A stretch of 64,000 bases of DNA from Neoceratodus forsteri (lineage: Eukaryota; Chordata; Ceratodontiformes; Ceratodontidae): NCBI GenBank assembly GCA_016271365.2, contig CM057453.1, positions 500,439,001 through 500,503,000 on the forward strand, given 5' to 3'. Below, one piece after another: positions 32,961 to 43,210 of this stretch. The notes below the pieces were generated by a model that had not been told where the DNA came from, did no database searches, and worked only from the letters and a program-made list of their open reading frames with translations. The translations under genes and the position numbers were made by a program. Numbering within the stretch: position 1 is the first letter of the stretch; each line of letters starts with the position of its first letter.

Positions 32961-33430
32961 ATTGAACACCATATGTCCACCAATCCCAAATGGTCTAACA
33001 TTTTTTGATGTATTTAGTAGCATTTGTTTGTCTGTATTTTAAAGGGTGGGAGCAGTCCTTATTTGGTGACAATGTTATATTTAAATCTCCTCCCATTATT
33101 AACTGTCCCTTATGTATTTCTAAGATTTTGGAAAAAAGTTGTCTTATTACTGGGGTATTTGTCTGCAGGGGGAGATACACGTTTACCAACGTCACCTCCC
33201 AGCCATATAAACGTCCCTGCAGGATAACGTAACATCCCTGGGCATCTAAGTGGGACTGAGTTATTTCAAAGGGAGTAGATACTGGTATCATAATCGCCAC
33301 TCCCATGGTGTCCACTAGAGTGTATGAGTAAAACCTTGTATCTCTGCCCCATCTTAGTTTCAGATGCTCTGATTGTGAGAGGTGGGTCTCTTTATCATAT
33401 TAATATCTGCTCCTTGTTTTCTAATATTTG

Positions 33431-35035
33431 TGTAACCCCTGCAAATGGGGTTCCCAAAAGACTTCCAGGAGCTTGCTTGAATGCTCCAAGCCTGAATGGT
33501 GTTTGGCATTTAGCCATTTATCAGTGAGTGTTTTAGAGCCTCTGGTACTGTCTCTTTAAGAGCTGTCTGCTTGCAGACATAATTAGTTTGTATGGGGGAC
33601 TGTGTGCTTCTCTGAGTACCACTCGAGCTGCTGCCAATTCACTTCATTTTGCAGTCACTAGGAGTGCAAAGGAACCTATCTGAAAGATGTAACTGTTTGC
33701 CAGAAATTATTTAGAGTAATAATGAAATTACAGTTTGTCTAACCTGCTTTCTTTGCAGTCAGAACTGTGTCTGCTAGTTCCCATTCTAGTTTTGAACTGC
33801 TGAACTGGACCAATCAGTGTGGGGTAAGCTAGCTCTAAAATGGTGCCTTGACGAATCAGAACTTGGACTCATAATCTGAGCCAGCCACAAGAGGATTGTA
33901 TGGGCAGTGACTCTGGGAGATGTAGTTTAGACTTCAGTGCCTTTTGGACCAACAGCAGCAGTCTATTGTGAGTGACAGCCAATCCAGTCAAGAACTGGGA
34001 GGAACTCAAAGAGTGCCGGTTTTGTCGGTTGGAGTTTCAGTTGAGCTTTGGCAGTGAAGAAGGAAGGAGCCCTGTGCCTTTCAGTGTGCAGTTTTAGTCA
34101 AAAACGTGTGTAAGGCCCAGAGTTCCGGTCTGCAGCTTGTGTAACAGCTTGTTAGGACTGAATCCGTCCTGTGAAAAGAATCAAAGGATCTCTGAAGAGT
34201 AGAAACCAGGCTCACCCTGTAGAAGACTGGAGGAATTGCTAAAATTGCACTCGGTCTGTCAGGAACTGAATCTGCTGTGTTCTCCCGGTATTGTGCAGTA
34301 ATTGCGATCGGGATACAGATGCAGCCTGTCTGGTATAGTGCTTTCTTTTATATAAATGTGTGAAGAGTCTCTTGGAGCTCAAGAGTAGCCCTGCTGATAT
34401 TGAAGGACCCTATCTTATTTGGAGGTCGTGAGTACTAATTCAGGGTCGCTCCCTGTTGAATTGCCACATTAAATCCAAATGGAATTACTGTACTGCTGAC
34501 TGTTTAATTTTCCTTTTCTCTGTGTGAAAGGGCCCCTACCAGCTGCCACGGTTTGGACTAGCCACTAGGGCTTGGGTACCCAGGGACAGTAACTGATAGG
34601 GATAGGCCTGTGCACACAGCCATAGGTAGATTATTAGAGTGATAAGCTGATTAACCTGATTTCCCTGTCCTTGTTATATCCCCTGAATAAATCAGAGCTG
34701 CTTGTTTCAGCAAAGTTATACTGCCTGAGGTATTTGTCTATGTTAAAGTACTGTACTGTGATTGTTGCACTGTATCTCATTTCACAGGAGGTCCCAGTGC
34801 CGGAACCAGACCTGGGGGTAAGTGTATACTGTGAAGGTAATTCTGATATATTGTGTGGGCCACTAGTGGGAAGAAAGGGGTTGCAGTGTCCCAGAGGGCT
34901 GTGACCAAGTTAGTTTAACTATTGCAAACCCTGACCTCTGGGTGGAGGCACCGCCATTGGATCCAGGCCCTCAACCTGTTAGTGGCAAATCAGGCAGGGG
35001 TAGTAGCCCTGGGATAGCGCCATCTAGGGGTTACA
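33431..35035 (+). repeat. 5' LTR of gypsy copy 2
   Basis: Starts tgtaacccctgcaaatgggg and ends catctaggggttaca. Within it, ttatataaatgtgtgaag near 34350 is a TATA-like site and aataaa at 34686 is a polyadenylation signal, so U3-R-U5 order is plausible. About 1.6 kb is long for a vertebrate gypsy LTR. Confidence 0.93.
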
Positions 35036-35038
35036 TCT

Positions 35039-35058
35039 TGGAGGCTCACCGCTGGGAT
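35039..35058 (+). promoter_or_regulatory. Primer binding site, gypsy copy 2
   Basis: tggaggctcaccgctgggat, three bases downstream of the LTR end and identical to copy 1. It resembles the complement of tRNA-Thr 3' sequence with 2 extra central bases. This is where minus-strand DNA synthesis would start. Confidence 0.65.
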
Positions 35059-35106
35059 TGTGTGTCCTCTAGTGGCCATATTTACTAAACCACTGTTAAG
35101 AAAAAA

Positions 35107-36120
35107 ATGGGTACCCCGACAGAAGTGGCTGTGCACCGCTGGTGGAGTGGTGTACTGGGAGGAGATCGACCCCAAAATGCTATGCTTATCCTGGACATCC
35201 CCTGGGTATCAATACGGACACTGTGCAGGGAGTACTTTCAAGGTGGAAGGTTTACAAACCCTGTGGTGGTGGGTCGGCATGCTAATCTGCTCACCCACAC
35301 TTTCCTGGCCCTAGTAGAGTTTAAGGATCCCATAGATAGCTCCAAAGTGCCACAGACCATTACCCCAGAGGGAGCCCTCACTGCTTGGAGAGTGATAACT
35401 AAGGATAGTAAAGACCCGGGGGGGAATCAGCCCCCACCACTATCTGAAACTTTTGAGGAGAAATTTGCTGAATGGTTGCTGGGAGAGGGGAAAACTGTGG
35501 AGGACTTGAAGAAACTATTCTTGCCACCTGGGGGTGTTCCTCCCCCAACACCCTCTCCTGCTCCAGTGCCCGTAATGGTGGCTGAACCAATGCAGACTCC
35601 TATTTCTGCACCTGCCATTAGTCACGACTCTTACCGAAGGTTGAGGATCTTCTCTGGCACCCTCCCCACCCCCCAAGGAGAGGATGACTGGGAGACCTGG
35701 ATAGACTATGTTGCCCCCCAAGTGCTAGAATGGCAATGCTCGGAAGGCGAAAAGCGAAAGAGGGTTAGTGACAGCCTCCGAGGTCCTGCCCTGGCTACCA
35801 TCCGTGCTAAACGGGCCAGTAACCCTGAAGCGACTGCACAGGCCTATCTTGAGGCCTTGGAGAATGTGTATGGGAGCCCAGATTCTGATGAGGACCTATG
35901 GTGGAGAGTAAGAGATGCACAACAGTACCAAGGGGAGTTGTTGTCTGTGTATGTATCTCGGCTGGAAAAATTGTTGCAAGAATGCCTCAGAAAAGGTAGT
36001 TTGCCAGCGATTGAACTGGACCGAACCAGGCTGGACAGGATCCTTAAGTCTGCCCCTTCTCAGAACTGCTGTTGCTTCCAGTTACGCCTGGCAGATCGAC
36101 TGAACCCCACCCTCCTATGA
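35107..36120 (+). CDS. PNMA-type Gag (open 337-codon frame, C-terminus frameshifted)
   Basis: Start chosen at MGTPTEVAVHR because the same start exists in copy 1. Residues 1-105 resemble the N-terminal RRM-like domain of vertebrate PNMA proteins (NAMLILDIPWVSIRTL; LALVEFKDPIDSS; TAWRVI). Residues 110-150 contain GEGKTVEDLKKLF, like the PNMA EGRTVEDM motif. A Pro-rich linker follows. From about residue 178 comes a capsid with SYRRLRIFSGTLPTPQGEDD, WETWIDYVAPQVLEWQCSEG, EKRKRVSDSLRGPALATIRA, ATAQAYLEALENVYGSPDSD and VYVSRLEKLLQECLRKGSLP, all at PNMA-equivalent positions (RLxxFSG, EWQ..EAEKRRRLxESLRGPA, YLxALExVFG, YVxRLExLLQ). Gag would form the particle and bind element RNA. The frame is lost at about 36100, where copy 1 and the flanking code show it should continue to about 36370. 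PNMA genes are known domesticated gypsy gag genes. Confidence 0.88.
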   Translation: MGTPTEVAVHRWWSGVLGGDRPQNAMLILDIPWVSIRTLCREYFQGGRFTNPVVVGRHANLLTHTFLALVEFKDPIDSSKVPQTITPEGALTAWRVITKDSKDPGGNQPPPLSETFEEKFAEWLLGEGKTVEDLKKLFLPPGGVPPPTPSPAPVPVMVAEPMQTPISAPAISHDSYRRLRIFSGTLPTPQGEDDWETWIDYVAPQVLEWQCSEGEKRKRVSDSLRGPALATIRAKRASNPEATAQAYLEALENVYGSPDSDEDLWWRVRDAQQYQGELLSVYVSRLEKLLQECLRKGSLPAIELDRTRLDRILKSAPSQNCCCFQLRLADRLNPTLL

Positions 36121-36630
36121 TGAGTTAATGAGAGAAATCGAGGAGTTGAGAAAAGACGACCTCGGGAGGGACCTGCACCAATAGCTGCGGCTACGACCCG
36201 AGTGACTGAGGGTGACCCATCAAGTGAAGTTCAGGGGCAGAGGTTGGCAGTCAATGAGTGCTCTGACAAGGAAAAAGATATGTCACAATGGGGCGAACTG
36301 TTGAGAGATCCGAATTCAAAACAGTCCTTTATGAAGGCCACGCCTGCAAGTGATGGGGCCTGACCTATATCCGACTGCATCTGCTATGGGGTGGGGTACA
36401 CCCATGTATCTCCTGCTGATAACAGCTCCGAACTCGATTCCTTGACCATGGAAGTGGAGAAACTGACAGATGTCTCCAAATGCTTATCACGCCGCAGACA
36501 GAGATGGCACCAAGGTTTCAGTTAATGATACCCGCCCTGGCTCCCAGTGTGGCGCCCGGCCAGCTCAAACTCCAGAAAGTATGTTTTGCTATAATTGTGG
36601 GAAAGATGGGCACATGAAAGGGAATGCCAG
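36121..36630 (+). pseudogene. Gag C-terminus and zinc knuckle, copy 2
   Basis: Continues the gag in shifted frames: DELMREIEELRKDDL, EVQGQRLAVNE-like and KEKDMSQWGELL codons. A CCHC knuckle, CYNCGKDGHMK, then E-C after a 1-nt shift, lies at 36587-36627 (spacing C-x2-C-x4-H-x4-C). The knuckle would bind the packaging signal of the element RNA. Several PNMA-family genes keep or lose this knuckle. Confidence 0.75.
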
Positions 36631-36753
36631 TCCCAAAAGACACTGACAAAGTTGCATATAGGCTACAAGGAGAGCTTTGGAGAAGAAATCAGTGGTTAAG
36701 AGGTGCACGACATGATCCCAGTGAGGGCACCAAAATGCTAATTCACGTCCTTT

Positions 36754-37200
36754 GTGGCAAGGTCAGTTGCCCAGGCCCCTACCGCCTCTCCAGACTGGTC
36801 CAGAATAGTGGGTCCCTCCATGGAGACCACTGTAAAGGTGAATGGAGTGTCTACAAGAGCTGTATTAGACAGTGGCTCCCAAGTGACAATTATGTTCCAG
36901 GATTGGTATCAGAAGCATTTGTCAGGCGTGCCCTTACAACCATTAGAAGGACTGCATGTATGGGGAGTTAAGTGAGAAGGCCTACCTATTCCGGGTATAT
37001 CCAATTTGGCTGTCTTTCCCCACCTCCGTGGCTGGAGTGGCGAACAAGTAGAGACCCTAGCCTTAGTGTGTCCCCCACTGGACTGTATGATGGTGTCCCT
37101 TTGTTGATTGGAACAAATGCTCATATGTTCGGAAGGCTGGCACAGTTGTGTTATGAAAAACAGGGGTCAAAGACTAGTAGAGCTTTAAGAGTTCGGCTTT
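36754..37200 (+). pseudogene. Gypsy aspartic protease, copy 2
   Basis: VNGVSTRAVLDSGSQVTIMF with the catalytic D-S-G at 36868-36876, then LQPLEGLHVWG. After a frameshift at 36972 comes the flap and C-terminal strand region, VSPTGLYDGVPLLIGTNAHM, near 37060-37125, whose LIGTN element is typical of retropepsin C-termini. Equivalent to 20702-21262 of copy 1. Confidence 0.8.
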
Positions 37201-37599
37201 AATTAAGAAGGCCTATGAGGCACAGAGAGATGCTGAAAAACAGAACCAGAGGAACCGGTCAGAATTGTATGGAAGAAGGATCCTGAGTCTCTGATCCTGG
37301 CGCCAAATGCCCAGTGTACCTTACAGGAGAGGTCCATATCAGAAAGGATGTTAAGAATAAAATATTAATGTTGGATGCACCAGGCGATGGAAAATTGCCA
37401 GAGGGACTGCTGGTCAAGCCTAGTATTTTCCCACTAGAGCCCATGCTTATGCCAGAAGGGTAATGGTCCAAGTTCATAATGTGTCTGAAAGAGACATTCG
37501 AGTAAACAGAGGTTGCATCCTGGCTAATGTGCATTGTCAGACACTGCAGTGCTACCCAGCAGCAAGAGTTCAAGGAAGAATGACAGAGTAACGCCTGAC

Positions 37600-38500
37600 T
37601 TGTTTGATTTGCGACCCCCGCTGCCAGCTGAATGGAAAGTGAGGATCAGTGAGAAGCTTGCCCAGAGAGCCAGGTGTTTTCTTTAAAGGAATGGGATGTA
37701 GGATGCGTGCAAGGAGCTGAGCACAATATCCGGCTGCATGACGAAAGACCATTTCGTGAGAGGTCTCGACGCCTGGCACCTGCTGACATAGATGATGTGA
37801 GACGGCATCTGCAAGAGATGTTAGCTGCTGGTGTAATACAAGAATCCAGAAGCCCTTATGCTTCCCCATTGTGGTAGTGAGGAAAAGAATGGAACAGTAA
37901 GGATGTGTGTGGATTATCGCACCTAAACCGCGGACTATCCCTGATCAGTACACAATGCCCGCATTCAGGATGCTTTGGACTGCCTAAACGGGAGCAAGTG
38001 GTTCTCTGTGCTGGATCTCCGCAGTGGGTACTACCAGATCCCGATGGCTCCAGAGGACCGTGAGAGAAGACGGCCTTTATCTGTCCGCTGGCTTCTATGA
38101 ATTCATGAGGATGCCTCAAGGGATTTCAGGTGCCCCAGCCACTTTTCAACGATTGATGGAGCGTGCAGTGGGGACATGAACTTACTAGAGTGCCTGGTAT
38201 ACCTAGATGATGTTATTGTGTTTGGCAGCTCACTGGAGGAACATGAGAGCAGATTATTTAAGGTATTGGACCGACTGGAGGACTTTGGCCTTAAACTGTC
38301 CATTGATAAGTGTCAATTCTTTCAAACATCAGTAAAGTATGTGGGACACATAGTATCCACCGAGGAATAGAGACCGACCCAAGTAAAGTTGAGGCCTTGA
38401 CCACCTGGCCACAGCCCAAAAATCTAAAAGAACTGCAAAGATTCCTGGGATTCTGTGGTTATTATCGGCGCTCATCAAGGACTATTCAAGAGTGATCCCC
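37600..38500 (+). pseudogene. Gypsy reverse transcriptase, copy 2
   Basis: 37674-37877: FSLKEWDVGC and RRLAPADIDDVRRHLQEMLA, then GVIQESRSPYASP (fingers). 37905-38090: MCVDYR-like, NGSKWFSVLDLRSGYYQIPM (first Asp) in one frame. 38100-38170: FMRMPQGISGAPATF-like. 38176-38370: CLVYLDDVIVFGSSLEEHES with YLDD at 38200-38211, then [30 protein letters not shown] at about 38440 begins the connection. Frames change about five times. Motifs are intact, so decay is recent or partly due to sequence error. Confidence 0.85.
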
Positions 38501-38584
38501 TTTACTTAACCTTACTCAAGGGTATCCCCAACCCACAAAAATACCAAAGTCAGCGCCCTCAAGACTGAAAGAGTGTATTTTCAT

Positions 38585-39070
38585 CCGAGTGAAGTATTTG
38601 GGGCCCGCTGGACTCCTGATTGTGAGACTGCTTTTCATGAGATCATATATCAACTTACCCATGCTCCAGTGCTGGCCTATGCCGATCCAAGAAAACCTCG
38701 TCCTGCACACTGATGCTAGCTTGCAAGGGTTGGGGGCTGTGTTGTACCAAGAGCACGAGAATGGCCTGAGACCAGTGGCCTTTGCCAGTAGAAGCCTGAC
38801 CCCATCCGAAAAGAACTATCCTGTACATAAGTTAGAGTTCCTAGCTTTGAAGTGGCTATTGTTGACCAATTCCATGAGTACTTGTATGGGGCTAAAATAC
38901 TAGTAAAACTGACAATAATCCTTTGACCTATGTGCAGACCTCAGCTAGTTGGATGCCACTGGCCATAGGTGGCTTTCTGCATTATCTACATATGACTATG
39001 CTCCGAATACCGAGCAGGTCTGAACCACATAGATGCTGATGCTCTTCCCGGAGGCCTGTTCCCCAGAATG
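38585..39070 (+). pseudogene. Gypsy RNase H, copy 2
   Basis: LVLHTDASLQGLGAVLYQEH (first catalytic Asp), then LRPVAFASRSLTPSEKNYPV and HKLEFLALKW (conserved Glu). In a later frame, AGLNHIDADAL-like codons near 39020-39050 give the last Asp region. Equivalent to 18780-19190 of copy 1. Confidence 0.82.
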
Positions 39071-39469
39071 ATTGGGTCCGATTGGCAGAACCTGACATTC
39101 GGCACTCTGCGAAGTTTGACAGGAGGAACAATGTCCACAGACGCAGTGGACTGCATGGTGATTGCTTGGGAGCCTCTGAGAATTGCATACCTGCTGCTTA
39201 TTGCCACTTTTCTGCAATAGACATTGGTGCACTGCCTCAGCTGGACAATGACAGTAATCGAGGGCTCAATCACGATCCCATGATCAAAGCAGCTTAGAAG
39301 CCCTCTATGCAGGAAAAGATGTGTCCAAATTACGCCCACTGATTTGAGAACTGCACTGTTATACAAAGAAGGTCCTAAGTTGAAACTGATCAATAAACTG
39401 TTATACAGAGAAACAGTAGACAGAGGGGACAAGTAGACAAACAACAACTAGTGCTGCCCACTGCCTTCG

Positions 39470-40455
39470 AGACTCAGTACTGAGGTCCTTGCACAACCAC
39501 ATGGGGCACCTTGGTATAGACAGAACACTTGACTTGGTGAGATCCAGATTCTATTGGCCTAAGATGGGGGCTGATGTGGAGCAACACATTCGAACCTTGT
39601 AGTCGCTATTACAGAGGAAAGTTTGTTCCAGAGGGCTGCCCCTTGTTAACATCACCACCAATGCACCCATGGAGCTGGTCTGTATTGATTTTCTAAGTTT
39701 GGAGTCAGATCAAAGAAATATCAGTAATGTGCTGGTGGTCACTGACCATTTCACGAGATATGCCCAAGCTTTCCCACCAAAGACCAGAAAGCATCCACTG
39801 CAGCCAAAGTACTTGTAGAAAACTTTTGTTCACTATGGGCTCCACAAAGAATCCATTCTGATCAAGGGAGAGACTTTGAGAGTCGTCTGATCAAAGAGAT
39901 GCTTTCTCTGGGGAGTGCGAAAGTCCAGAACCATCCTTACCACCCCAGGGGACCCACAGCCTGAACGCTTTCAACCGCACTTTGCTAGATATGCTAGGCA
40001 CCCTGCACCCAAAGGACAAGCCTAGATGGAGCCAACAAATTAGCACCCTGGTACATGCTTATAACTGCACCAAAGTGATGCCACTGGATTCTCCCCACCG
40101 CCTGATGTTTGGAAGAGAAGCTGACTACCAGTAGATGTGTGTTTGGGGTCTCTCCTGATGGGGTTCAAGCTGACAACTATTTACAGTATGTGCAAAAGTT
40201 AAAGGCCCAGCTAACTCATGCGTACAACTGGCTCAAACCATGGCTGCCAAAAGAATCTGGCCAACAAAGAAAGGTATGATAAAAGGTGAAAGCACAGGAA
40301 CTCCAGGAGGGAGATCGGTATTGCTAAGAAATCTGGGACTGCATGGCAAGCACAAGATTGCTGACAGATGGCACCATCTCCCTCACATTGTAGTGGGCAA
40401 ACTAGATGATCTGCCAGTGTACAAAGTAAGGCCTGAGAATAATTCAAAGATGTAA
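39470..40455 (+). pseudogene. Gypsy integrase, copy 2
   Basis: H2C2 domain at 39480-39625 (LHNHMGHLGIDRTLDLVRSR, FYWPKMGADVEQHIR). The catalytic core has VCIDFLSLESDQ (first Asp, about 39680), LVVTDHFTRYAQAFP, IHSDQGRDFES (second Asp, about 39860) and a PQPERFNRTLLD stretch (Glu, about 39965). LMFGREA follows near 40105. The C-terminal part (40240-40455) reads LLRNLGLHGKHKIADRWHHL and VYKVRPENNSKM, the usual GPY/F-type ending without a chromodomain. Frames are broken several times. The element's 4-bp target duplications record the activity of an intact version. Confidence 0.85.
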
Positions 40456-40459
40456 AACA

Positions 40460-41380
40460 ATGCATAGAAATCATTTACTGCCCATTGGACAAATCTTAAT
40501 TGAGTCTGAGCCCTAGAAGATGCCCCTCTGACCAGTGACTAGAGCTGCTGCTAAGAAAAGACCAAGGAAGTCTGCACCTACAGAAGCAGAGTTAAAGTGT
40601 TCCCTGCACAAGTCCCAGTTGAGCATGACTGTCAGTCCATATCAGAAGAAAGTGAGAGTGACTTTGAATACAATCCTTCTACGAACTGAGTCAATTGTTT
40701 CGGGCAATCCCTAGTCAATACTGGAGATGAAGCTGGGCCTTCTGACTGTCCAAGCCCCAGCTTCATTCCCGGAGCCAATGCTCCCAGAAAGTGAAGTGCA
40801 AAGCATCAGATCAGATGAAATGGAATCATTGTGCATGGTTGAACTGTTTGAGCTTTAGGGAGGAAATGATAGATTGGGGCAGACTGGTGATACACCCAAC
40901 AAGAAGAGTATTTTGAGTGCCCTGACAGTCCACTGCCAGTGTCCGAAAGCTCTCCATGCGAGCCAAATGTTGTGGACTCAGAAACTGTAACTCCTGGAGC
41001 TGAAAGTGCCCCAAGTTCTAGCCTCTACCCCATGGAGACTCCTGACAAGTGAGGACAATGCTGAAAATGAGGCTCAGAGTGCAGAGACCACAACAGTTCC
41101 CCTAGAAAGACTGGTCGAGCTGTAAAGCCTGTGGTGCACCTCAGTTATGATTCACTTGGGAGGCCTGTGGACTTGCCTCTCAATGTTGTCCATAAAGGAG
41201 TGTATGTGTCCCCGAGCTCATTGCCCAAACTGAGCATCAGTGCTAACCCAAGTTACTTGTGTTGCCCTCTATATGGTGCCCTGCCCCATCCAGCCCCCAA
41301 GGTAACTGATAGGAAGGCCCCTCTTCAGGTTTCATGTACAAGAGGTAATAACTTGAGTTATGGTACAATGTGTATGTAAT
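40460..41380 (+). pseudogene. Acidic Pol tail, copy 2
   Basis: Follows integrase. Acidic Glu/Ser/Asp-rich frames (around 40610-40680 and 40890-41040) end in VVHLSYDSLGRPVDLPLNVV at 41131-41190 and a hydrophobic stretch. About 300 codons long, which is longer than a normal gypsy integrase tail. Copy 1 has the same region at 16558-17200. No domain recognised. Confidence 0.55.
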
Positions 41381-41536
41381 ACTGTGTAAAGAGTGACGAC
41401 TGCAATGTTTCAGAAATGTGTTCTTGGTAAAATGATATATTGACTGATGATTACTATGCGAGCCTAATGCAAAATGTATATGGTTGCAGTTTAAACTTAT
41501 AGGTACTTGCTTGACGCGAACGCCAAGCTTTCCCAG

Positions 41537-41547
41537 GCCAGGAAGGG
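41537..41547 (+). promoter_or_regulatory. Polypurine tract of gypsy copy 2
   Basis: gccaggaaggg directly before the 3' LTR (which starts at 41548). Copy 1 has aaccaggaaggg at the same place. It would prime plus-strand DNA synthesis. Confidence 0.65.
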
Positions 41548-43130
41548 TGTAACCCCTGCAAATGGGGGTTCCAAAAAGACTTCAGAAGCTTGCTTGAATG
41601 CTCCAAGCCTGAATGGTGTTTGGCATTTAAGCCATTTATCAGTGAGTGTTTTAGAGCTCTGGTACTGTCTCTTTAAGAGCTGTCTGCTTGCAGACATAAT
41701 TAGTTTGTATGGGGGACTGTGTGCTTCTCTGAGTACCACTGAGCTGCTGCCAATTCACTTCATTTTTGCAGTCACTAGGAGTGCAAAGGAACCTATCTGA
41801 AAGATGTAACTGTTTGCCAGAAATTATTTAAGAGTAATAATGAAATTACAGTTTGTCTAACCTGCTTTCTTTGCAGTCAGAACTGTGTCTGCTAGTTCCC
41901 CATTCTAGTTTTGAACTGCTGAACTGGACCAATCAGTGTGGGGTAAGCTAGCTCTAAAATGGTGCCTTGGACGAATCAGAACTTGGACTCATAATCTGAG
42001 CCAGCCACAAGAGGATTGTATGGGCAGTGACTCTGGGAGATGTAGTTTAGACTTCAGTGCCTTTTTGGACCAACAGCAGAGTCTATTGTGAGTGACAGCC
42101 AATCCAGTCAAGAACTGGGAGGAACTCAAAGGAAGTGCCCGTTTTGTCGGTTGGAGTTTCAGTTGAGCTTTGGCAGTGAAGAAGGAAGGAGCCCTGTGCC
42201 TTTTCAGTGTGCAGTTTTAGCCAAAACGTGTGAAGGCCCAGAGTTCCGGTCTGCAGCTTGTGTAACAGCTTGTTAGGACTGAATCCGGCCTGTGAAAAGA
42301 ATCAAAGGATCTCTGAAGAGTAGAAACCAGGCTCACCCTGTAGAAGACTGGAGGAATTACAAAATTGCACTCGGTCTGTCAGGAACTGAATCTGCTGTGT
42401 GTTCTCCGGGTATTGTGCAGTAATTGCGATCGGATACAGATGCAGCCTGCCTGGTATAGTGCTTTCTTTTATATAAATGTGTGAAGAGTCTCTTGGAGCT
42501 CAAGAGTAGCCCTGCTGATATTGAAGGACCCTATCTTATTTGGAGGTCGGGAGTACTAATTCAGGGTCGCTCCCTGTTGAATTGCCACATTAAATCCAAA
42601 ATGGAATTACTGTACTGTTGACTGTTTAATTTTCCTTTTCTCTGTGTGAAAGGGCCCTACCAGCTGCCACGGTTTGACTAGCCACTAGGCTTGGGTACCC
42701 AGGGACAGTAACTGATAGGGATAGGCCTGCACACAGCCATAGGTAGATTATTAGAGTGATAAGCTGATTAACCTGATTTCCTGAATAAATCAGAGCTGCT
42801 TGTTTCAGCAAAGTTATACTGCCTGAGTGTATTTGTCTATGTTAAAGTACTGTACTGTGATTGTTGCACTGTATCTCATTTCACAGGAGGTCCCAGTGCC
42901 GAACCAGACCTGGGGTAAGTGTATACTGTGAAGGTAATTTGATATATTGTGTGGGCCACTAGTGGGAAGAAGGGGGTGCAGTGTCCCAGAGGGCTGTGAC
43001 CAAGTTAGTTTAACTATTGCAAACCCTGACCTCTGGGTGGAGACCCGCCATTGGATCCAGGCCCTCAACCTGTTAGTGGCAAATCAGGCAGGGGTAGTAG
43101 CCCTGGGATAGCGCCTATCTAGGGGTTACA
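41548..43130 (+). repeat. 3' LTR of gypsy copy 2
   Basis: Starts tgtaacccctgcaaatgggg and ends ctaggggttaca, followed by TSD tttg (43131-43134). It differs from the 5' LTR by scattered substitutions and short indels, including a deletion of the segment before cctgaataaatcag near 42780. Confidence 0.93.
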
Positions 43131-43210
43131 TTTGTATAAATCTGGAACGTTTAATAGGATTGTGTAAGCCATTAATGTTGCATGAGAGAATTCATATTGG
43201 TAAAGCTAAA

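Larger units (their letters stand above)
30960..33430 (-). pseudogene. L1 ORF2 APE endonuclease, split by a CORE-SINE and a gypsy element
   Basis: 32995-33315 gives MDTMGVAIMIPVSTPFEI, the strand VTLVNVYLPL and the conserved IMGGDLNITLSPNKD (the Asp-Leu-Asn catalytic site). 33316-33430 holds an upstream LRKQGAD-like stretch. 30960-31085 gives the C-terminal YYLTRHHSYSRLDYF and SDHHPLILKLDLG (catalytic SDH). Its first codons, an NINGLHNPIKRSRFIQ-like stretch, are at 43131-43210, on the far side of gypsy copy 2. Endonuclease would nick target DNA to prime reverse transcription. The tetrad residues that can be seen are conserved, but the gene is split and frameshifted. Confidence 0.82.
33431..43130 (+). 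mobile_element. Complete Ty3/gypsy retrotransposon with PNMA-type Gag, copy 2
   Basis: 9.7 kb on the plus strand. LTRs at 33431-35035 and 41548-43130, TSD tttg at 33427-33430 and 43131-43134, PBS at 35039-35058, PPT ending at 41547. Internal order: Gag, zinc knuckle, aspartic protease, RT, RNase H, integrase, acidic tail. RNase H before integrase places it in Ty3/gypsy (Metaviridae), not Copia. Its gag is open for 337 codons, but pol is broken by many small indels. It lies in the endonuclease region of the minus-strand L1. Confidence 0.95.

Noticed and set aside
35390..35720. Minus-strand Gly-rich frames
   Set aside because: Shadows of the gag reading frame.
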